A stretch of 64,000 bases of DNA from contig OZ245715.1 of assembly GCA_965226965.1 (NCBI GenBank), positions 1,178,001 to 1,242,000 of the forward strand. The letters run 5' to 3'. The translations under genes were made by a program, and so were the position numbers. Shown here piece after piece: positions 58,319-64,000 of the stretch. Within the stretch, counting starts at the first letter, position 1. Every line of letters starts with the position of its first letter. The notes under the pieces were generated by a model. It was not told the DNA's origin, made no database searches, and worked only from the letters and a program-made list of their open reading frames with translations. Source of the stretch: Endoryza foliicola (GTDB lineage Bacteria; Bacteroidota; Bacteroidia; Chitinophagales; Chitinophagaceae).

Positions 58319-60370
58319 AGCACCTTTGTCCACCATGAGCCAACACTTGATTTTATTTTTTTTACTTAGTGCCTCTATTCTTCTCGTTTTTCCTAAGTTG
58401 TTGGAATTCAATACGATCAATTGTTTTGGACGATAGGTTTCAAGTAATGCAGCTACTTGTTTTTCAGTGGCTTTTCCAAGTACTAAGGTCTCTATTTCAA
58501 AAGAGGGGTCCGGTTTTATTGTCTTTCGGAAGTCGCCCGAAAAAAAAGCTGTCTTTATAGCGGGGATGTAGAAGTTCCCGGGGTCTGATATGGGAAGAAA
58601 TTGAGCATCCTTTACTCGGAAATGTTGGAGCATTTGTTTCATGTTCTGATGGTAGTAATATCCGCTGTCTTCTTGCGCCCATACTACGGCTCGGTCCCCT
58701 TCAATTGAAAAGATGTGTAATTTTCGATTGTTTGCAACTACTAATTTGTGTTGTTGTGAGAATAAAAAGGAAATGGATGCTGAATGAAAAGCAAATATTG
58801 TTGCAAATACGATGGCGCTTAAGCACCATCCTTTGGAACGATAAAGAAAAACAGCACAAGTACTTGTCATTAATCCGAATAAGAAGCACATTCCCCAATA
58901 ATCAATCATAATAGGTTGAATGGTAGCTCCGGGTAACTGATCCATCCACGTCACAAATTGATTCATAAAAGCAATTCCATAATTTAATAGCCAGCCAATT
59001 TTTACGCATGCCCAAGGAAGGGGTGTTGTAATGCAAAGGATCAAAATTCCAATCAAGAGCAAACTGCTCAAGGGTACAGCTACCAAGTTCGTGATCAAGA
59101 AATAAGTAGGGAATTGATGAAAGTAATAAAGGCAGAGCGGCAATGTAAACACTTGGGCAGCCAAGGTTACACTGGTCATTTTCCAGAGCTGATCAAGCCA
59201 ATAGTTGTTGGGTGCGTAATAGGTGTACAAGGGCTTCCAAGTCCACTGAATACCTGCTACCGCTGCAAAGGAAAGTTGGCAGCCTGTATCGAATATCCAA
59301 TTGGGCTCATAACAAAAAAGAAGGAAGGCTGCCGCACAAAGCGTGTTAGGGGAAGGACTGTTTCTATTCAATGCTTTTGCCAAAACAAAACCGCTGAACA
59401 TTACAGCAGATCTGAGTACAGAAGGATTGGCGCCGGCCAGCCATGAGAAGATCCAAAGTCCAGTCAATATAAAGACCGGTCGCAACCAACGATTCCATTT
59501 TTTTGATCGAATAAGGTTGGTTAGCATTTCGAGAATGGCATAAAGAATTCCCAAGTGTAAGCCTGAAATAGCGATCACATGCATGGTGCCCGTATTGGAA
59601 TAGGCGGCTGTTACGGTTGGGTCGAGGTCGTTTTTGTATCCAATGAGCAGGGCTTCCGCCAATCCGTAGGAACTTCGATCAGGGATATAGGTTTTGATTT
59701 GTTGAAGCAAATACAACCGAAAGCGCGCTAAAGAATAAAGCAGCCCTCTTTGTCTACTTTCAGAAATACGTTTGAATTGAGTTTGATCGATGAATGCTTG
59801 TCGGTAAATGCCTTGTGAATTCAAATAATCTCGATAATTAAAGGTCCCCGGGTTTCCGGTATGTGCAATCGGATCTAGCGAAGCATAGACCAAAAGTTGA
59901 TCGTCAGTTTTCAATTCAGGTTTTTCTTTGAAGTACAAGAGTATCTTTCCTGTTCCAGCTTCCAGCTTTTTTCTTTCATTAATATAGTATTGAATGGTTG
60001 CTTCTACTTTATAGGTTTTTCGTTTCTGCTCTGGATCTGAGGTCAACTTCACCAAATATCCTTGAGCTGTTTCTGGTTGATGTGAGATGTGATTCTTGTT
60101 GGTTGTTTCTTGATGAACTTTTTTAATAAACATTCCCGCTAACAGTACAGTCGTTAAAAGAGGCAAACTCTTGATCAATGGAAAACGAAATCTTAGATAA
60201 TCTGCAAAAAGAGAACTTGTAATGTACAAGCAGATGGAAAAAAGGAATGCAAAGAGTATAAACTGCTCAGACAATTCAAAATAGTGTTGCAACAAAATGC
60301 CACCCATAAAGGGTGGCAGTACTCTCAAAAAAGGCATTGGTTTCCATACAGGAACACTTGGATTTTTCAT
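58301..60370 (-). CDS. comEC: ComEC/Rec2 family DNA-uptake channel protein
   Basis: This 689-residue protein has N-terminal membrane helices and a DUF4131-like OB domain (YLVKLTSDPEQKRKTYKVEA). The competence core is GLAEALLIGYKNDLDPTVTA, ISGLHLGILYAILEMLTN and LAGANPSVLRSAVMFSGFVL. More helices follow, then a soluble tail. The C-terminal metallo-beta-lactamase domain found in Bacillus ComEC is absent, as in many Bacteroidota. It probably moves single-stranded DNA across the inner membrane. The 3' end contains part of the purH promoter. Confidence 0.9.
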   Translation of the reverse strand: MKNPSVPVWKPMPFLRVLPPFMGGILLQHYFELSEQFILFAFLFSICLYITSSLFADYLRFRFPLIKSLPLLTTVLLAGMFIKKVHQETTNKNHISHQPETAQGYLVKLTSDPEQKRKTYKVEATIQYYINERKKLEAGTGKILLYFKEKPELKTDDQLLVYASLDPIAHTGNPGTFNYRDYLNSQGIYRQAFIDQTQFKRISESRQRGLLYSLARFRLYLLQQIKTYIPDRSSYGLAEALLIGYKNDLDPTVTAAYSNTGTMHVIAISGLHLGILYAILEMLTNLIRSKKWNRWLRPVFILTGLWIFSWLAGANPSVLRSAVMFSGFVLAKALNRNSPSPNTLCAAAFLLFCYEPNWIFDTGCQLSFAAVAGIQWTWKPLYTYYAPNNYWLDQLWKMTSVTLAAQVFTLPLCLYYFHQFPTYFLITNLVAVPLSSLLLIGILILCITTPLPWACVKIGWLLNYGIAFMNQFVTWMDQLPGATIQPIMIDYWGMCFLFGLMTSTCAVFLYRSKGWCLSAIVFATIFAFHSASISFLFSQQHKLVVANNRKLHIFSIEGDRAVVWAQEDSGYYYHQNMKQMLQHFRVKDAQFLPISDPGNFYIPAIKTAFFSGDFRKTIKPDPSFEIETLVLGKATEKQVAALLETYRPKQLIVLNSNNLGKTRRIEALSKKNKIKCWLMVDKGAFEKPL

Positions 60371-60593
60371 GGCTATCTTAATACTTCGTATAAACGAGGT
60401 AAAGTTCTGTTAGAATAAGTCATGTTCCAAGGCTCCGGGTGACATTGATTTGTATGGCACAAGTATCTTTAGGTTATAAGGTTGTAAGGCTTTAGGCATT
60501 AGGCTTTGGTGTTTCCTCTCGGTTTATGAAATCCACTGCACTATTTGCTTCTTTACTTCGCGAAACTTCCATTCCTTCTTCCCCTTTGCAACA
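60371..60593. other. Intergenic gap between carB and comEC
   Basis: About 220 bp, with the comEC promoter presumably inside. It includes a short run of the TTAGGCTTTGG repeat (60470-60512, like 43.85 kb) and no gene. Confidence 0.4.
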
Positions 60594-60618
60594 AAAAAAT
60601 CCCGGCTATCAGCCGGGA
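60593..60618 (-). terminator. Intrinsic terminator of carB
   Basis: TCCCGGC (60600-60606) pairs with GCCGGGA (60612-60618), and the minus-strand tail is a run of seven Ts. AT-rich AACTTAAAACCTATAACTTA text lies between it and the carB stop. Confidence 0.9.
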
Positions 60619-60651
60619 CTTAAAAACTTAAAACCTATAACTTAAAACTTC

Positions 60652-63474
60652 TTACTTGCTCAAGTGCATGCTTCTTTCCTTATACAGTTGTCTGAAATAA
60701 GGATCTCTCAAGTCTTTCACAAAGCGGATCGCTTCGCCGGTTGATTTCATTTCAGGTCCGAGGTCTTTACTTACACCCGGGAACTTGTTGAAACTGAACA
60801 CCGGTTCTTTGATTGCGTAACCGTTCAAGCGCTTGATGAATTTCTGATCTTTCAATCTCAATTCACCCAACATCACTTTTGTAGCTACGTTCAAGTAAGG
60901 GATTTGATATGCTTTTGCAATGAACGGAGTGGTTCTTGAAGCGCGTGGGTTGGCTTCAATTACATACACTTTACCGTCTTTGATGGCAAATTGAATATTG
61001 ATCAAACCTCTGATGTTCAAACGGAAGGCAATTTTGCGGGCATATTCTTCCATGGTTTCTACCACCAACGGAGTGAGGTTGAACTGAGGAAGAACCGCAT
61101 TACTGTCTCCACTATGAATACCTGCGGGTTCAATATGTTCCATTACACCCATTACGTGGAAGCTTTCGCCGTCGCAGATACCGTCGATTTCGGCTTCTTG
61201 ACAACGATCCAAGAAATGGTCGATCAAAATTTTGTTTCCGGGGATGTGTTTCAACAAACTTACTACCGCCTTTTCAACTTCTTCATCGTTGATCACAATT
61301 CGCATACGTTGACCACCCAATACATAGCTCGGACGAACCAGTACAGGATATCCAACTTTGTTGGCTACTTCAATTGCTTCATCTACATCGTAAGCAGTTC
61401 CGTAGTCAGGGTAAGGAATTCCGAGTTCTTTCAACATATCACTGAAACGACCGCGGTCTTCGGCAATATCCATATCATCGAAACTTGTACCGATGAGTTT
61501 GATTCCTTTTTCGTTCAAACGCTCAGAGAGTTTCAAAGCGGTTTGACCACCCAATTGAACGATCACACCGTATGGTTTCTCTAATTCAATGATTTCCCAA
61601 AGGTGTTCCCAGAATACCGGCTCGAAATAGAGTTTGTCGGCCATATCGAAATCGGTAGAAACTGTTTCAGGGTTACAATTTACCATGATGGCTTCGTAAC
61701 CACATTCTTTTAGCGCCAACAAGCCGTGAACGCAGCAATAGTCGAACTCAATACCTTGACCGATACGGTTAGGGCCTGAGCCTAATACGATTACTTTCTT
61801 TCTATCGGAAGGTTTGCTTTCGTTGTAGTTACCGTTTTCGAAAGTAGAGTAGAAGTAAGGAGTTTTCGCTTCAAATTCTGCCGAGCAGGTATCTACCATT
61901 TTAAATACGCGGGTGATGCCGGCTGCTTTTCTCTTCTCGTATACTTGTTCGTCACTTCCATCTTGCATGATCAAAGAGATCTGCTGATCGCTGAATCCAA
62001 GATGCTTCGCATCGCGGAGTAGTGATTCGGGCAGATTGCTCAATTTGAATTTCGCGATCGTGTTTTCCATGTCAACGATCTTACGAACCTCATTCACAAA
62101 CCATTTATCAATTCCCGTGGCTTTTGAAATAGTATTCACAGAAACACCTTGCATCAAAGCGTCTTTGATACGGAAGATGCGATCCCATTTTGGAGTTTTG
62201 ATGTATTCGATCAATTCCTCGGCCTTCATGATGTTCTTGGTGTAGTTACCCAAGCCCACAGCATTGTTTTCCAAGCTTTGACAAGCTTTTTGCAATGCTT
62301 CGGCAAAAGAACGACCGATGGCCATTACTTCACCCACACTCTTCATTTGCAAACCGAGCGTATCGTTGGCGCCTTTGAACTTATCGAAGTTCCAACGAGG
62401 CATTTTAACGATCACATAGTCTAGCGCCGGTTCGAAGAAGGCAGAAGTGGTTTTGGTGATTTGGTTTTTCAACTCATCGAGTGTGTAACCAATTGCCAAT
62501 TTAGCGGCGATTTTCGCGATGGGATAACCGGTAGCTTTAGAAGCCAAGGCAGAAGAGCGGCTCACACGTGGGTTGATTTCCACTGAGATGATGTCTTCTG
62601 TTTCAGGGTTCAAAGCGAATTGTACGTTACAACCACCTGCGAAGTTTCCGAGGCTGCGCATCATTAAGATAGCTTTGTTGCGCATTTCTTGGAAAGCGGT
62701 ATCGCTAAGGGTCATGGCGGGCGCCACCGTGATTGAGTCGCCGGTGTGCACCCCCATCGGATCTACGTTTTCAACAGTACATATAATAGTAACGTTGTCG
62801 TTTTTATCGCGAAGGAGTTCTAGTTCGTATTCTTTCCAACCGAGCACTGCTTTTTCAACCAGTACCTCGTGGATAGGAGAAGCTGTTAAACCTCTTTCAA
62901 GGGCAGCATCCAAATCATCTTTGCTGTGAACGAATCCACCACCGGTACCACCCAAGGTAAATGAAGGGCGAATAACCAAGGGGAATCCAATTTCTTGCGC
63001 GAAGTCTTTACCCTCCAACATTGAGTTGGCTACTTTGGACGGAGCTACAGGAACACCGATTTTCACCATTAATTGGCGGAATTTTTCGCGGTCTTCAGCA
63101 GTTTGAATGGCTTTTACGTCTACGCCAATCATTCTCACGTTGTATTTCTCCCAAACACCCAATTCGTCGGCTTCCATTGCGAGGTTCAAAGCGGTTTGAC
63201 CTCCCATGGTTGGAAGTACGGCGTCGATTTGGTTTTCTTCCAGGATTTGTTCAATACTTTCAACGGTGAGCGGCAGCAAATAAACTTTGTCGGCCATCAT
63301 TGGGTCGGTCATGATGGTAGCCGGATTGCTGTTGATCAGGATCACTTTGATCCCTTCTTCACGAATACTGCGGGCAGCCTGAGAACCGGAATAGTCGAAT
63401 TCACAAGCTTGTCCAATAATAATGGGTCCAGAACCGATGATTAATACTGACTTAATGGAAGTGTCTTTAGGCAT
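60652..63474 (-). CDS. carB: Carbamoyl-phosphate synthase large subunit, without allosteric domain
   Basis: This 940-residue protein has two homologous ATP-grasp halves (SVLIIGSGPIIIGQACEFDY and KVIVLGSGPNRIGQGIEFDY open each; PLVIRPSFTLGGTGGGFVH and PVLVRPSYVLGGQRMRIVI are nucleotide loops) and the oligomerisation domain between them. It ends shortly after LGPEMKSTGEAIRFVKDL. E. coli CarB continues ~130 residues with an MGS-like allosteric domain, which is absent here. Short CarB proteins are usual in Bacteroidota. It makes carbamoyl phosphate for pyrimidine and arginine synthesis with CarA (not in window). Confidence 0.96.
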   Translation of the reverse strand: MPKDTSIKSVLIIGSGPIIIGQACEFDYSGSQAARSIREEGIKVILINSNPATIMTDPMMADKVYLLPLTVESIEQILEENQIDAVLPTMGGQTALNLAMEADELGVWEKYNVRMIGVDVKAIQTAEDREKFRQLMVKIGVPVAPSKVANSMLEGKDFAQEIGFPLVIRPSFTLGGTGGGFVHSKDDLDAALERGLTASPIHEVLVEKAVLGWKEYELELLRDKNDNVTIICTVENVDPMGVHTGDSITVAPAMTLSDTAFQEMRNKAILMMRSLGNFAGGCNVQFALNPETEDIISVEINPRVSRSSALASKATGYPIAKIAAKLAIGYTLDELKNQITKTTSAFFEPALDYVIVKMPRWNFDKFKGANDTLGLQMKSVGEVMAIGRSFAEALQKACQSLENNAVGLGNYTKNIMKAEELIEYIKTPKWDRIFRIKDALMQGVSVNTISKATGIDKWFVNEVRKIVDMENTIAKFKLSNLPESLLRDAKHLGFSDQQISLIMQDGSDEQVYEKRKAAGITRVFKMVDTCSAEFEAKTPYFYSTFENGNYNESKPSDRKKVIVLGSGPNRIGQGIEFDYCCVHGLLALKECGYEAIMVNCNPETVSTDFDMADKLYFEPVFWEHLWEIIELEKPYGVIVQLGGQTALKLSERLNEKGIKLIGTSFDDMDIAEDRGRFSDMLKELGIPYPDYGTAYDVDEAIEVANKVGYPVLVRPSYVLGGQRMRIVINDEEVEKAVVSLLKHIPGNKILIDHFLDRCQEAEIDGICDGESFHVMGVMEHIEPAGIHSGDSNAVLPQFNLTPLVVETMEEYARKIAFRLNIRGLINIQFAIKDGKVYVIEANPRASRTTPFIAKAYQIPYLNVATKVMLGELRLKDQKFIKRLNGYAIKEPVFSFNKFPGVSKDLGPEMKSTGEAIRFVKDLRDPYFRQLYKERSMHLSK

Positions 63475-63510
63475 TGTTGCGAGCGGGTTTTTTTAAAATC
63501 ACAAATTGCG

Positions 63511-63518
63511 CAAAAGTA
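63511..63518 (-). promoter_or_regulatory. carB -7 promoter box
   Basis: TACTTTTG on the minus strand matches TAnnTTTG, 36 nt upstream of the carB start. Confidence 0.5.
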
Positions 63519-63985
63519 AGGCTGTGCAGGGTATTTTCGGGCAATTAAATCAACAATTTTGTCACTAAATTGAAAAGCCGCTATGGGCGGGGCATACAGG
63601 GGAAAAAAGTTGTGCTAATGGGTGTTAGGAAGACGGGAGGGAGGAGACGAGGATGAGAGGAGCGAGGATGAGAGGAAGCGAGGAACGAGGATGAATACAA
63701 GAAGGAGGCTGAAATTTACGAAGCGGAGCGGAGGAAATTTCAGTCCGCTTGTCCCGTGAGGAACTATACGGGACAGGCGAAGCCGTTGCGGGAAAGAAGA
63801 GGGGGAGTTAATTAAGAATTAATAATTAATAATGAAGCAGCCGGGGAGATGATTGGTGAATTTGGAAGTTTGTGAATGTGGGAATGAAATACAGAGAAGG
63901 AAGAGATATACTCTGTGCCTCCGTATCTCCGTGGTTCTGTATTTCCGCGAAGCGGCCCCGATCTTAGCGGTGAATATAGTTACTC
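63519..63985. repeat. Mosaic intergenic repeats with REP-like hairpin copy 2
   Basis: This stretch has no gene. A purine tract (63640-63700) is followed by GCTGAAATTTACGAAGCG, then the REP-like stem TGTCCCGT (63750-63757) / ACGGGACA (63768-63775) and GCCGTTGCGGG. An AATTAATAATTAATAATG plus AGCAGCCGG box follows (63800-63845), and a CTCCGTATCTCCGTGG segment. The block order matches 24.6-24.9 kb, and the hairpin is the reverse complement of 10631-10675. Confidence 0.6.
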
Positions 63986-64000
63986 ATGAAAACAAAAAGC
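63986..64000 (+). CDS. Possible start of a gene cut by the window end
   Basis: ATGAAAACAAAAAGC at the last 15 bases would read MKTKS, a common opening for exported proteins. Only position and this text support it. Confidence 0.2.

Overview
This window is chromosomal DNA from a member of the Bacteroidota. A gliding, Chitinophagaceae-like aerobe is the best guess. The evidence is: gliding genes gldA and gldH; a large subunit of carbamoyl-phosphate synthase that lacks the C-terminal allosteric domain; a GH3-beta-lactamase fusion; many outer-membrane and lipoprotein genes; and at least ten matches to the Bacteroidota promoter box TAnnTTTG just upstream of confident starts. No rRNA, tRNA, CRISPR array or prophage was seen.

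Region 1-7 kb is accessory DNA, AT-rich and almost entirely on the minus strand. It begins with a HigB/HigA toxin-antitoxin pair cut by the window edge. A string of unrelated small genes follows: PIG-L deacetylase, GyrI-like protein, VOC protein, cupin lipoprotein, an unknown, DUF4386 and DUF6326. They are separated by 190-300 bp spacers. Two spacers end in long imperfect inverted repeats and three share a diverged core, so the layout resembles a gene-cassette array without an integrase. An APH-fold kinase, an AraC regulator and one IS110-family element follow. The leader of that element carries strong inverted repeats where a bridge RNA would be expected.

Region 10.9-24.6 kb holds a Tat-exported oxidoreductase with a DUF1080 hydrolase, tadA, an aldehyde dehydrogenase, an anchored peroxidase, dusB, a membrane-lipid cluster (CPBP protease, cdsA, psd), a HAD phosphatase, a short-chain dehydrogenase and a BatD-like protein. 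Two nearly identical ~120-nt units, each ending in an intrinsic terminator, lie after psd and are the best candidate small RNAs.

Region 24.9-46.9 kb holds a two-component system with gldH and yicC, an LpxD-like acyltransferase, pheS with fatty-acid enzymes, an arginase-fold protein that has lost metal ligands, PBP4, a sigma factor coupled to a membrane/beta-barrel protein, mutL, the GH3-beta-lactamase fusion and korA. A 90-codon minus-strand frame broken by one TAA sits between yicC and the LpxD-like gene.

Region 46.9-48.5 kb is a gene-free tandem array of a ~285-bp unit rich in hairpins. Region 48.5-63.5 kb is mostly housekeeping on the minus strand: nth, a DivIC/FtsB-like protein, eno, gldA, a GH130-like lipoprotein, a SulP transporter with beta-carbonic anhydrase, purH, comEC and carB.

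Many intergenic gaps are filled by the same mosaic repeats: AT-rich TTAATAATTAAG runs joined to a GAACAGCCGG box, long purine/pyrimidine tracts and GC-rich blocks. These repeats tend to lie just downstream of stop codons.
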